Shown here piece by piece: positions 26,335 to 39,665 of a stretch of DNA of 64,000 nucleotides; the stretch's first letter is position 1, and the number at the start of each line of letters is the position of its first letter. The translations under genes and the position numbers were made by a program. The DNA comes from Setaria digitata (Eukaryota; Nematoda; Chromadorea; Rhabditida; Setariidae). The notes under the pieces were generated by a model. The model searched no databases, was not told the DNA's origin, and was given only the letters and a program-made list of their open reading frames with translations. The stretch spans positions 1-64,000 of the forward strand of contig RCAB01000240.1 in NCBI GenBank assembly GCA_003640385.1, in the 5' to 3' direction.

Positions 26335-26489
26335 TTAGTTAAGTTTCTGATCGTGTAAATCTGAATCAGGCTTGATGGATCCGACAGAATTGCTTTTACT
26401 TCTACTTGTACTACGATTATTAATATTATTATTACAAATACTTCTAATATTATTACAATTTCTAGCCTTGTAGTAGTACTTCACGCAAC
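26335..26489 (-). CDS. Possible orphan terminal exon, minus strand
   Basis: After a good acceptor (CATTTTCAG, minus strand) a frame of 51 codons runs to a TAA. It starts GCVKYYYKARNCNN, passes through Asn/Ile-rich sequence, and ends with an Arg/Ser/Asp-rich tail (STSRSKSNSVGS, then DLHDQKLN). The tail resembles the cytoplasmic end of a membrane protein, but no upstream exon was found and the family is unknown. In this AT-rich DNA such a frame can arise by chance. Confidence 0.2.
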
Positions 26490-26840
26490 CTGAAAATGAC
26501 TTCAGAAAGCAAGAATGGAATTTTATAGTACACAGATGACGTGGTAGAATTAATGGAAAAGAAATTGCAAAATTGCAGGTAAGGTTTTTCAACTGTTTAA
26601 ATATCTTTTTTTTTTTTTGATTTTTTCCTTCGTTTTTATTTAAAGAATTAAGTAACAAAAAAAAAAAAAAACAAAATATTTATGAAAGTTTTCAAATTTT
26701 AAATTTCGATATAAATTAATCCAATTAAGCTAATCGCGGTATTTTTCACTAAATTAAAATTTATTTCATAATGATATTTACGTTGTTCATGCTTGAAAGT
26801 TCAGACCAGCATGAGCAATAACAATAAACTTGACTATGAG

Positions 26841-26987
26841 AATAAATGATAATAAACAGAAATAATGATAAATAATAATATAATAGTAATATGATAATAA
26901 AACACAATAATATTATAATAGTAATAATAACAATAATAATAATAATAATGATAATAATAATGGGAAATAATAATAGGAAGAATAATC
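26841..26987. repeat. Imperfect ATA/TAA trinucleotide tract
   Basis: About 145 bases made mostly of AATAATA-type triplets with interruptions. Confidence 0.85.
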
Positions 26988-29820
26988 GATGCAAAATGAA
27001 TGAAGAAATTTTTATTTTTAGTAAGAGTTAATATAAAATGGAATGAAAATTTCAAAACATTGAAGTGATTATTTAGTATTTATTTGGATTAAATCTTTTT
27101 CAAACTAAAAACTTTTCTTTTCTTGACTTTTTATGCCATTTTGTCAGCCTTCTTTTGCATCATTTATGATTCAGCTCATAACAGTTATTTATCTCTATCA
27201 TTAAGCACTAGGCTTTTTGAATTCATTTAAAAAAAAAAAAAAAGAATTGAAATATACTTTTCACTCCTTGGTTTATGGTTAATTCTCATTGTTGCTTTGA
27301 AAGAATAGAATTTGCAATGAAAGCTAATTACTGGTTGTTTGGATGAGACTAGTTAGCCAATATGTATGACTTGTTTAGTGAAGTCAAATTAGAAGTGTGC
27401 CTCATTCTAAGTCGTATTTCATCATTATTTCCTTTCATTCGTTTGTTACATTTTAGCATATTTGCTTTTGTTGCTGTGTGCAACAGAATTTCATCCTCAA
27501 TACTCTAGTATTATTTTAACACTGCTATAAATTGTTGACAATTTGTTTGATTGCTTTCACATTTATTTCAAAAATTTAAATCATTTAAATTTTTCTGCTG
27601 CTCTGCATAGTTTTGTTTTGCTCAAATTTAATGAAACACATTAATCATTTTTTAATTACTCGTTTTTTTTTTCTTGTTCACACCTTCTTCTCCTATTCGC
27701 TTTCCCATTGATCATTACCGTGAGTTAAGTTTTCCATTGCAATTGAAACTTTTCTAAAAAAAAAAAAATTCTTTTCTTTTTTTTTTTTTTTGTTTTTCTA
27801 ACAATATATGCAGCAAATTACATTATATTGCTGTTATCATTGCTTTTTTGGGCAATGTTAGCATAGGTTCTGATTAATTATCAGCTTGAAACTAAGCATT
27901 TTTTATTATCTTTCTCTACTCATTACAGAACATCACTTTGAAGATGAATGCTTGCTTTTTTTTTTCTTGTTTAAATTGGTTTCCAATATTTTATTCTTAG
28001 ATATGCAGCAAATTCCAGTCTAATTAGCAACTTATTGCATTGCTATTTATTGAAAAAAAAAGAGGAAGCGAAAAAAAGGAAAATAATAAAGAAAAAAGAA
28101 GATCAATACTATATATTTAGTCTTTTCTGTGATTAGTAGTAATATTATTATGTTAGCTACGCAAGTCTGGCTGTTAAATAAGCTAATTTATTGTTGATAA
28201 GATTTTTATTTAGACACTTCAGCTTATCAGTATTAGAAGCGTAACAGTATGTTCAGTATTTATAAGTGATATTAGTTATCATTAACAATGACATTAATTA
28301 AAATAGAAATATGAAAAGAGCAATTGCTAAATGATGCAATCTAATAGAGTTAAATGAATTGATTGGAAATTTCGGAAAAGAAAAATTCAAAAAAAAAAAT
28401 CAGAAATCAGTTCCTATGTAAATGTGCGACATTGAAGAAAGGTTGCAATTTCTGTGCAAAAAGAATGAATGGAAGAATTCGTTTATCAGTTAATCAAATA
28501 AATTGCAAATTTGATAAGCAATCACTTCTCTGGTCTAATTTTTGTTTTACTTTCTATTCTATACTTCATCAAAATATTTGCTTGTAATATTTGTTAATGG
28601 TCAATTATATTATCAGTTACAACAATTCTGCTCTGTTATTTGAAAAGTAACAGTTATTTTAAAATGCTAAGCTTGAACATTTAACAAATTAACAAATTTG
28701 TATAATATAAAACAGATTCTAAAAACTTAAACTTGATTTTGCATCAGTGGGAATTAATAAGAAAAAAATAATAATTAAATTTAAAAGTGAAAAAAAAACG
28801 TTACAGCAGTCATTTTCATCACATTTTTAAATCTAATTATTAAATTGATAGTTGTAAAACAAACTTTTAATTACTGTATTATGTGATGTAATTTAATCGT
28901 CTAAATACGTAAATAGAGTCATTAAAATAATTAGTGTAATACTAAAATAGAGAAGAATGAATTTACTCATAAGGTAATAATTTCACAAGAATTTTTTGTA
29001 TAGCAGCAAACAGTGATCAGGTAAAAAAAACATTTTTTTTTTTTTTGGATAATTTCCAATTTTGAAATTCGTTATTCTTAATTTCTTTTATATTTCACGA
29101 AACTGCATCCCAATTTCGTCAAAAAGATAATGAATTAGCAGTTATGAACTCAATTGGAAATACTCAAAATATTTGTTTTAAATTTTAATTAGCACAAAAC
29201 TATTTAAGCATTTTGAAAAAAAAATTGCACCTAACACTTATTAGAATCTCTCTGCAATTAGCATTTCTAGTGATAGGTATTTATAAAATATTTTCATGAT
29301 AATCTTTTTTTTTGATTTGAAATAATTCTGATTTTCAATTCTAATTTTTTAGCTGTTAAATAAGTGCATTTTCATAATTAAAATTAGCTTTACACTGAAC
29401 TTCTAGAATGATATTTTTTTTTGCATTAAATCTTTCATTTAATCAATTTAACTAATTAAAAAAAATCTGTACTGATGAAATAAATGATTAGCAGCTTTTT
29501 TTCATTTAGAATAACTTTTTTTTTCTCATATTTTTTTTTCGCATTTTTTCCGTTACATTCTTTAATCTTTATTAAAAACTTAATTTCAATTATTTTGAGA
29601 GTATTTTCATGCTCAAATAGTTATCGATTTAAAGCAAATCAATTTGCGTTTTTTTTTTTTTTTGCAATAATTAATATTTACATATTTATAATATTTGATC
29701 TTAAAAGCAACGTACTTACACATTATTCCTGCATTTTTAAAATCATTTTTTAACTAATTCATTTTTTCGCCATTTTTGGAACTAGAACAAAGATCAGAAG
29801 TACAGTTAGTGAACAGAAAT

Positions 29821-29960
29821 GATGACTGAATTCGAAAAGAACTGAAACGATGACTGGATTCGAAAAGAACTGAAACGATGACTGGATTCGAAAAGAACTG
29901 AAACGATGACTGGATTCGAAAAGAACTGAAACGATGACTGGATTCGAAAAGAACTGAAAC
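29821..29960. repeat. 28-base minisatellite, 5 units
   Basis: Five tandem copies of a 28-base unit (GATGACTGGATTCGAAAAGA plus ACTGAAAC) at 29821, 29849, 29877, 29905 and 29933. The first differs by one base and the others are identical, which points to recent expansion. Less AT-rich than its surroundings. Confidence 0.95.
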
Positions 29961-32900
29961 GACTCATCATAAAAGGAACAAGGAGTATGAAATAGATCCG
30001 GCATTCTATCCAGAAGTACTTGCAAAAAAATGAATTAAAAATGAGATTTTAACGTCTTTCTCTTCACCCTTCAGATTCTTTTCATCAAAATTTTATCTTA
30101 CTTTCGGTGCTCTTTTCATGCACCGTCTGGTTCGTGGTATTTATAATCTCAAAAAAAAAAAAAAAAAAGAAATAAGAAAAGTAGGAAAAAGAAAAATCAA
30201 GCTAAAATATTATAGTTTGTAGAAAATTCCATAGTTTTTTTTTTTTTTTTTTTTTTTTCAAACCTCTTAACACGAAGAATGCCTAAATTTAATATTACAC
30301 CTCTCATTTCTTCCAATTATCACCAACTTTCACCATTGCAAACTAAATTCACTCCACTCATTCTCTTAACGTTGCAAAGAAACACCAAAAAATACTTATT
30401 AATTAAATAAAATCACTTCAAAATGGATTGATTACTTTTCTAAAAAACAAAAAAAAAAAAAAAAAAGAAAGAAAAAAAAAAAAGATTATCTGCAAGATCT
30501 TGCTGAAAAAAAAAATGTTTTTGAAGTGAACAGAAAATTTGATAATTTTTTCAATTTTTTAAAAAATTATTTTGTATGTGTGTGTTTCAGTTCTTTTTTA
30601 TGTTTCTTTTTCTTCGATAAATTTGGAATGTAAGAGAAACAAAAAAAGACAAAAAAAAAATATTCCATCATACTTTTTGTTTAAAAGATAATTTTGCAAT
30701 ATTGTGGACGGAAATAAGAAGAAAAAGAAACAAACTGCAAACATGAAATAAGCTACCGATTGATTGATAGGCTAGATGTTGAACAAAAGTTTGCTTAAAA
30801 AAAAAAAAAGTTTCATTTATCTTTTACATTGATATATTTTCGAAATTTATTTATTTTTTTTCGTGTTTATAATGAATTTGAAATATGTAAATTTGATTTT
30901 GGAAATTTGATCAAAAAGAGAAAAAGAAAAGAAAAAAAAAATGCAATACTTTTTGTTTGAGAAAATCAATCGTACTGACTATCAAATTTAAAATGATTGA
31001 ATTAATTTCTGAATAATTTTATTTTTTCACTATTTTCTTATTTTCGTTTTTGTTTCTCTCTTTTTTTGTTTATTTATTTATTTATTTTTTTTAAATTAGA
31101 TAAGTTTTGCAAAAAAAAAAAAAAATCATTTCTTTGCTTTGCGACGACGGCTAAATGGATGACGATAAATGCATCATTTACATCGATCTTCTAGGCTCTT
31201 TAAATTCTTTTCACTTGGTAAACTGTTTCTCGTCTTGGCTCTTTTTCTTTTTTTATAAATTGTAGCCTTTTTGTTTGCTAGCATATTATTTTATCATTCA
31301 ATGATTTTTCCATCTACAGACTGATTAATTTGTGCATTATTTTAAACTGATGAAAAAAAATGATAAATTTAAAGTATGAAATTAATTAAGACATTAGCAA
31401 TAATAATGGTAATATTTCACTTCTACTATTATGATTCTATAAATATTTTAATATCAAATTTATATACGTATACTTTTTTCTCCCAGTAAAATGCGTTTAA
31501 TTAAGAAGCTTCATAAATTATTTTAAGTAAATGAAAAGAAAGCACTGCTGGACCTTCGGTGTAATTTATTCTTTTGAATTTTATCTTCCTCGTTCTTTTT
31601 TTTTTTTTTTGTACATCTAGTTTTTTTTTTTTTTTTTTTTTTTTGGCAATTTCCAAAGTAAACATTTAAATACTGTGAGCGAAAGATTGCAAGGTGAAAT
31701 TTTCTATTTCAATAATTAATTGTGAAAAAAACAACCTGCTCCAATTATACCGATAATTTCTCACAAAATTACCCCTACTATTAATTTACATTTTAATTAT
31801 TCTGGAGAAATTTGGAAATGTATAAATAAATAAATAAATTTTAGCTGAAAATAGAGCACAATTAAGTGAAGAAAAAAGAAAAAAGAAGGAGAAAACTAAA
31901 AATGCCTTTCATCTCCTTTTGCCGACAATTTTACGGAAAATTATAGAAAGTTCAAAAAAAAAATTTTTTTTTCGTGCTTTCTTTTGTGTTTTTTTAAAGT
32001 TCTGAAGAATAAAAGGAAGATAATTAAATGAAAATGAAGCCTTCAGGTGATGTGAAATTGATTATCCAAATAAGTAGAATTATGCTAGGCTTAAAAGATC
32101 GAAAAAATAAAAAGCTTATAAAAATAGTGAAAGTGAAGGAGAATGTTACTTAGTACTTAGTTGCCTTATCGTACTGCTTTTACTTTACTGAACAAATTGT
32201 TTTTATTTCTATATTTTGCCATCAATGTAACCAATAATTTGAAACTGAACTAAATTGGAATTTAATTTTTACATTTCCTTTTTGTTTTCTCCTTTCGTCT
32301 AATATCCTCACGCATATAAACAAGATGCATACTTAGATATATGTTTATAGCAGGAATGACTAGAAAAGTTTTATTTAGTATAGCAGAAATCTCGAACTAA
32401 GGTACTGAAAAGTTGCGAGAATAAATTTTAGCTCAAAAATATTTTGCCTTTTTTTTTTTTCTTTTTAATCGAAAGGAGGAAAAATGAGAAGCGAAAGGAA
32501 AATCGAGGAAGAATGAAAACTGAGTAACTCTTAAATTTAAGTAGTTAGGATTTTCCACACACTAAATGTTTAAGTAGTTGGTGAATTTTTCAGGCTCTAT
32601 AAGCAATTGTATTAGATTTTTTTCCGGCTTTTCAGCCTGTTACAACAAAATTTTGCAGGCTTTACAGCTTATTATAACAGGATTGCAGCAATATCTTCTA
32701 GGTTCTTTAGACTAATATCTGCTACTTGAAGCACAAAGCTTTTTATAAACCATTAAGATCAAGAAAAATCAACGATATCAAAATACAATCAGGAAGAACA
32801 CTGTCCCTTGAGTATCGCTGCTCGGTGATAATCATCTGATGTATAAAAACATCCAATTAAGAGATAATTAATTTTCACCTTCCACATTTTCGCATTAATT

Positions 32901-35054
32901 AGTTCTTAATTCTTGGCAAATGCAAAATATTTCATTTTGTGAAAAAATAAATGAGTTGGTATAAACACATTTTAAAATTGTTAGATACCATTAGTTTCAT
33001 CGAATCTCTCCTCACTTCCTCATTCTCTTCCATTGATAAATTATTCTCAATGAATAAATTCAATGACAAATAAACTTTTGAAATTTGATTTGAAATTTTA
33101 TACATAGCATAGCACAGCAGTTGTTTATTTCTTCTTCAATTCTCTCTTTTGCTAATTAATAAATATTAACAAATAAATAACAGACTAGTTTAACAAATTA
33201 ATTAATAACCTTACAGATAAAATAAATTAATAAATATTACTTTTCTTATCAAAATGTTTTTATCTGGTTTCAAAAATTTGAATAAAACAGGAAAAAAAAT
33301 CCGAGAAATATGTTTTTTGAAAAAAAGAAAAAGCTTTTTTTCCTCTTCGTAAAACTTTTTCACAAGTTCGTATTATCCATTTCGCTGTGTAGTGAAGAAT
33401 TGGCTAAATTAGTAGTTTTTTTTTTTTGAAAAGTGATCAAAGAACAGGTCGTCTTCAATTTTCACTTTCATCTTCTATCTCAAATTCTATTTGTGCCAAA
33501 TATTAGCTAAGTTAATTTCATTCCTATTCCCTTCAAATTTGCTTTAAAAAAATAAAAAAAAAAACTTTCCTGAAAAATTATGCAAGTTTTAAAATTCTCT
33601 TCTTCTTTTTTTTTTTTTTTTAATTTTGTTTTTTGGTGAACAGGAAATCGTGTTTTATTGATAATGTCAAATTGGAAGTTCTAATTTTTTTTTTTCTTTT
33701 TTATGATTTTTTTTTCTTTTTTATGACGTAATTTTTGGACACAAATAATTAATTTGTTTAAGGAGAAGAGAAAAGCTTTTGGGAAAGTTTGCAATTTCTC
33801 ATTTTTTTTTTTTTTTTTTTTCAGATCTCAATACTTTTCCGTTAATCTTTTCCTCGCTATTTTATTCTTCCCATTTTTTCTTTCTTTTTTTGAAGCAAAG
33901 AAGATTGAAGATGAGAAATTTTAAAAAAATTTTTGCTTTCCAATGCTATAATTTTAGAAATGAGAAGGATTGATTGCTTTGAGTCTCGAAATGAATAACT
34001 TTTCATGCAAATTTCATTCTCTTATCTAAATGATCGAAGAAGCTGATTGTAAATTACAACGTAAATTACAACACTAATTAATGTAAATTATAATTTTCGA
34101 TTTGTCATTTTATGCTAAATTTGGAAATTAACAGTTCTCAATAATTTTTATCATTTTTCGAATTTTCCATCAATTTGAAGCTTCCATGGATATCAGAAAT
34201 TATAACTCCTCAAGCAATTTATCAAATCAAAAAAAAGAAAACTAGAAATAATAATAAGACAAAAAGAAAAAAAAAACAGGAAGATAAAACGAAAGAGCTA
34301 AATAGCTATTTAATCTTTTATTTTAAAAGACTTTGAAAGAAGGAAGGGAAAGCAAGAAGCTTTGAATTAAAGGTAAACTTCGTTAAAATCTTGTATAATT
34401 CAAATTTGCTTTTGGTATTTCTTAAAATAAACCATTAATTAATTGCATAATTGCTGCTTAATGAGAGGCAGGTTGTAGTTATAGGATGGAAATGAAGCGA
34501 AAACTAAACAAATTAAACTCTATTTTTTAACCATTAGTTGTTCAGTTTTTTTTTTTTCTGCTTAAATTTTCACGTAACTGATTTTTCAACGTTCCAAAAA
34601 TCAAAAAACAAATCAAGAATTCATTTTATGCCAATGGCTTCTTTTTTTTTTCCATTTCAATATGTCCATTTGCGCTTTTTTTTTTTTAATAATTTTTTTT
34701 TTTTTTTTCTAAAGAAAAACTTCATATTTAGCTTGAAAAATAATAATTACCACTGCACTAAGCACATAAATTTGCTAGCACAGAATGAGATAGAATTCTT
34801 GTCTCATTTAGTTGCACTATTTTAAATTAGAATTGTAAGATGATTTAGCAACTGATATGATTATATTCTTAAAAATCGTATCTTAAATTATGAAATAAAT
34901 TAATGCATTCATTTTTATAACATCACTTACGCATTCATAAGTGTACTTATCTTCAAAACTTCTTTTCCATTTCAAATGTGCTTTTCAAAATGTTAGGCTA
35001 GCATTTGCATAGCCAAAATGTGTACTTGTTAATGTTTCACCAACTTTTGAAGCT

Positions 35055-35102
35055 ATAAAACAATTATAAAAGTATTTTAAACGCATTTTATAATTGCTTT
35101 AT
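35055..35102. repeat. 17-base inverted repeat (hairpin)
   Basis: ATAAAACAATTATAAAA at 35055-35071 pairs with 35086-35102 (TTTTATAATTGCTTTAT) with one mismatch and a 14-base loop. No clear terminator or RNA-gene context. Confidence 0.7.
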
Positions 35103-35419
35103 TAGTAAGGCTTTTTTTTTCTTGCTTTTAAAATGTCTCGTGTTTTGTAAATGCCATGCATCTATCTGGATACGAAAGTTTTATTCATTCACATTTAATA
35201 TCTTGTAAATTTAAAATGACAACAAAAATTTCAAAAATTAAAGAGTGACAAAAAGTTTTGCTGATTCAGGATTTTCTAGCTGACTTGTTAATTAGATAAT
35301 TTCATAAAAAATCAAATTTAAGAAAAAGCCATAAAAGGGATGAGTTTTGAAATTGTTGACAGAAATTTTAGGTACATTCCAGAAGCGGATGAGTTGGTGA
35401 GCAACGCGAGGCGACTGAT

Positions 35420-35697
35420 TGAATTGAAATGCATTAAATCGTGAAATGACAAATTTAACTGGAATAAGCTAAATCATGAAGTGATAGAATGAATTGAGAC
35501 AGGCCAGCTGATGAGATGACAGATTGAATTGAAATGGCTAAGTCATGAAGTGACAGATTGAATTAAAATAAGCTAAATCGTGAAGTGACAGATTGAAGTG
35601 AGATAGGCTAAGTCATGAAGTGACAGGTTGAATTAAAATAAGTGAAGTGAAGAACTGATAAATTGAATTGATATAGACTGAATCGTAAAATGGCACT
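35420..35697. repeat. Diverged 35-base minisatellite, about 8 units
   Basis: About eight tandem copies of a 34-35 base unit with the core TGAATTGAAATA..GCTAAATC and GTGAAGTGACAGAT. Copies differ at several positions, so the array is old compared with the 28- and 42-base arrays. It has no stop-free frame across the array. Confidence 0.85.
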
Positions 35698-37059
35698 AAT
35701 TTATCAGCAATTAGTAAAGTAGATGAAATGGAATGAAATAAACTCATTGCAAGAAAAAAGAATTAAAACGAAATAATGCAAAGGAAATGAGTTAGATGGA
35801 AGGAAAGTAAACAAAAAAATTTATAGGCAAATAAAACAATAATGATTGGGATTTCAGTAATGGCTGTTATCCTAAATGAGTTCCCTTATATTAATGCTGT
35901 TGTTAATCACGCGTATGATTTAAAAAAAAAAAAATAAAAAAATCATTTATTAAACAAAATAGACAAATAAATTACGAAGAAAAATAGAAAATTGATAAGA
36001 AGGAATTGATAAGCTTTTTGATAAGAAGCCAAAAAGTGATGATGAGCGATAGAGAAGTTTATATATTTCCTAACTTTTAGCAACAAAATGTTAAAATAAA
36101 GATGGCAACAATAAATGAATCAAATCTAAATGCCAATTCTTACCGGATGGATTATCATGATTTATTCTTTTTCCAAAGATTTGAATCAGTAACATTATGC
36201 ATCAGAATCCTATACATCATCCTGAATTTGCAGTAAAGATTATTTGATTAACTAATATCTCAAATTATATATTTATATTTATCCCAAATGATAAAGCTAT
36301 TGTGATATTGATGAGATAGTCAAATAATTTATCATTCTTTATCAACCAATAACTTTTGATTAGTCCAATACCACATGTTTGACTGCTTATCACAAATGAT
36401 AATGCTATCGCAGTTTCAAAGAAATAGCTAACTAAATAAATCTAATCTCTTCGCATCCTTTGCCAAATGCTAGATTTCATAGCAAGCTTGCAATGCTTAT
36501 TTTTCTTTATTTGCATATTTTACACAACAAACTTTTTATTTTATTTTTTGCACTCTTGAGAATTATTTAAACGAATGTGAGATCCTAATGGAAAAGAGCA
36601 TCTGCATTCTACGATTGATTAGAAACTAAAAGGAATGCAGAAAAAAAAAAAAAAAGGAAAGAAAGGAAGAGGAAAAAGAAAAAATATGGAATTGATGTAA
36701 TATTAAAGCTCGTATTGCTGAATTATTTATCATTTCAGGTATTATTACTTATTTATATTATTTACATTCCAAAATATCTCAAATGAATAAAACTTTCAAA
36801 CATAAAACAATCTGAATGTTTTTTTTTATCCTTTTTTTTTTTTCTTTTTTATTAGAAATTATCATACCTCTCAAGTCACAAATAACTTCGCAAAATAATT
36901 ATTGAAGAAAATTTCTCATTAATTATAGTTGATTTCTTTTATGCTGTAATGGCATATTATTGCGCTCATTAATTACTGCAATGTGCTCATTATTTGCATC
37001 ATCTATTTAATTATTGAAAAGCATGAATTCATATTTTCATTCGAATCATTTATTTTCAG

Positions 37060-37147
37060 GCATTTATTCTGAACGATTATTCGGTGCTGAATCAATGTTT
37101 TCAATTGAACCATATGAAGTGAAAGTAATGAAACTATTGGAAAATAC
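37060..37147 (+). other. Possible alternative 5' exon of the stomatin gene
   Basis: A frame bounded by a strong acceptor (TTTATTTTCAG) and a GTAAAA donor reads IYSERLFGAESMFSIEPYEV and on to ENT. Its phase does not fit the next stomatin exons by canonical splicing, so its membership of the gene is uncertain. Confidence 0.25.
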
Positions 37148-37277
37148 GTAAAATTGACGTTTAAATAACGTCATCTTATTTCATCGTTGAAAGTACGTAA
37201 AATTGACGTTGATTTTATCATCAATTTCAATTATTTCGTCATCTAAATAAGCGTCAATTTAACGTATTTTACGTATA
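37143..37277. repeat. Inverted-repeat element upstream of the stomatin gene
   Basis: TACGTAAAATTGACG at 37145-37159 is repeated directly near 37194. Its reverse complement appears, with an 8-base insertion, at about 37253-37277 (GCGTCAATTT then AACGTATTTTACGTA). The next part of the arm (TTTAAATAACGTCA versus CGTCATCTAAATAA) also pairs. Could be a small foldback element or a structured leader. Confidence 0.75.
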
Positions 37278-37295
37278 TATCTTCAAGAAAATCTG

Positions 37296-39631
37296 ATGCT
37301 GCAACATCAAATGTCACTTAGACATCGTGGGGCAAATGCTCCACGACCAAAACGCTTATCATTAACATTCGAACGTAAGTTATTAACATCTTTTTATCAT
37401 TTTTAAGAATTTCATAAAAATAAAATTAGCTAATTAGAATAAAGATTAAAATTTATCTTTCATTCACATTCGAGACCTAAGTTATTAGCATTTTTTGTAA
37501 TCATTTTTCTCTTCTTTTCCTTTTCCTTTTTTTAAATACCATTTCAAAAAAAAAAAAAAAATTGGCAAATTGAAATGAAAATTAGAAATTTTTCAGTTGA
37601 AAAAAAAATTTGCAAAAAAGTTTAGCATAATTTTCTATAGCAGCTGTAACGCTTTATTTTTCGAAATAAAATCGAATTTTTTTAATGATGGTTAATTGAA
37701 GCAAATTGGGAATCGCTATGATAAGAGTAAATATTCAAAAATTTTTCTATTTAAATGAAATTCAAAAATTTTTTATCATTTTATACGAAAGTTGCAATAT
37801 CTTCTTCAATCAGTAATTAATTATTTTTAACAATAGTATTTAACTAAACAAATTGAATAAAAAAAAAAATCACCCTTCTCCTTATTTTTTTTTTCTCATG
37901 GAAAACAATTAAATACGAAAATAACACAAAATATGCAAATTTGATTCGCTGATAATTCATTAAGTTCAAATACATGTTGAAATTTAAACTTTTAAAATAT
38001 ATTAATTGTAAGCAATTTTATTCTATTAATTTACAACTGTTGTCCAAATTAAGCAGAATTCGAAAGAGAAAAAAAAAAAAAAAAAACAGAAGAAGTGTTA
38101 AAAATTTCCTGATTTAAAAGAAAATTCATCATGCATACATTGTTTCTGCAGAAGTTGTAATTTCCTCTTCAAAATTAATAATGATAATAATAATAGTAAT
38201 TTTAACTATAATAATAATGTTAATTTTAATTTTGAATTATTATTTATTGTTTAGCTACTGTTAGTTTGGAGCTTGGCATCTGCGGTTGGATATTAACAAT
38301 TGCAGCATATTTGGTCGTTCTTCTGACATTACCCTTCTCGGCATGCGCATGCATTAAGGTTTAAAATAATTAATTAAATTAGTTTAAATTTTTTTGCTAT
38401 ATTTAAATGAAATTTTTGGAGAAAAAGAAATTATGAAGGAAAAGCATCAAATGAATGGAACGGACGACAAAAACTTATTTGCAAAGACTGCTTTATTTTT
38501 GCTTTTTTGTTTTGCTTTGTTTTTTTTTTCATCAAAATTATTTAAAACTATCATATAATTCTAATCTTTTTTTTTTTTTTGAAATTTTCATCCATTGAAA
38601 TAACCAATAAAATTTATTTAAACCTTTCCCCTTTAAAATTTTTTATTAAATTTAAATAAAATTTTAAAAAAGTGATAAAGAAAAAAAAGATGCAGAAGAA
38701 AAAAAAAAAACAAAATGGATAAGAAGAAAATGCAAAAAATATAAACATTCATTTATTGTTTTAAAAAAAAATCCATAAGGTTTTTTTTTTTAAATTGATA
38801 CTAGCTTCATTTCTCTTTCTTATTTTATTATGATTGGTAGAAAAAAAAAAAAAAAAAAAAATTATTAATAGCAGTAAAGTTTTAACTGCTAATAATTATT
38901 TCAGGTGGTGCAAGAATATGAACGAGTAGTGATCTTTCGACTAGGAAGATTGATGACTGGTAGAGCTCGTGGGCCTGGTATCATTTTTTTTTTTTTTTAA
39001 TCCAAATAAAAAATGGTCATCTTTTTTAAGTGCAATTTCAAAAATTTTTTTATCAATTTTATTTTACCTATTACAGGTTTATTTTTCATTTTACCGTGTA
39101 TTGATTCCTATAGGAAGGTCGATTTACGTGTTGTATCATTTGATGTACCACCACAAGAGGTATTCAACATAATATTAATTGGCATGCAATTATTTTACTT
39201 ATTTAAGCTCCACAATGATTAGACTCTTTTTTTTTTTTTTTTTTTTTTTTTGTAGAAATTATTTTTTAATGTTCATAATAAAGTAGCCAATTAATGAATG
39301 GATCAAATGTACCGAAATGAATCGTCGAAATATGCATACGTGAATTAGATAAAAATGAAGTGAACGTTAATAATAGGACTGTCATTTAGTAATTCAAAAT
39401 AATTAATTAGAGATAATGGAAGAATAGATCGTACATGTTTTCACTTAAAGTGTTGGCAATCTTTTTTTTTTTTTTTTTTTTTTTTTTAGCAGTAATATTT
39501 ATTTAATGATTAAATTCTTTCAGTAAACTAATCATTTGTCATTTGAAAAAATTTTTGAAATTTGAATACTTTTTTTTTTAATAAAAAAAATTTAAATTAT
39601 TGCTATTGCAAAATTTTTATTTGAAAATTCA

Positions 39632-39665
<34 letters not shown>

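Larger units (their letters stand above)
21942..37059. other. 15 kb gene-poor AT-rich region
   Basis: No complete gene can be supported on either strand. About 22080-22900 is less AT-rich than the rest but lacks long frames and may be promoter or leader sequence of NCBP1. From 23500 rightward the DNA is dominated by A and T runs, repeats (listed separately), and a possible orphan minus-strand exon at 26335-26489. A short GC-richer islet at 31138-31245 stands out. The region may hold regulatory sequence or long 5' introns of the stomatin gene. Confidence 0.5.

Noticed and set aside
28363..28587. 74-codon plus frame rich in Lys and Cys
   Set aside because: No domain or splice context in a region of A and T runs.
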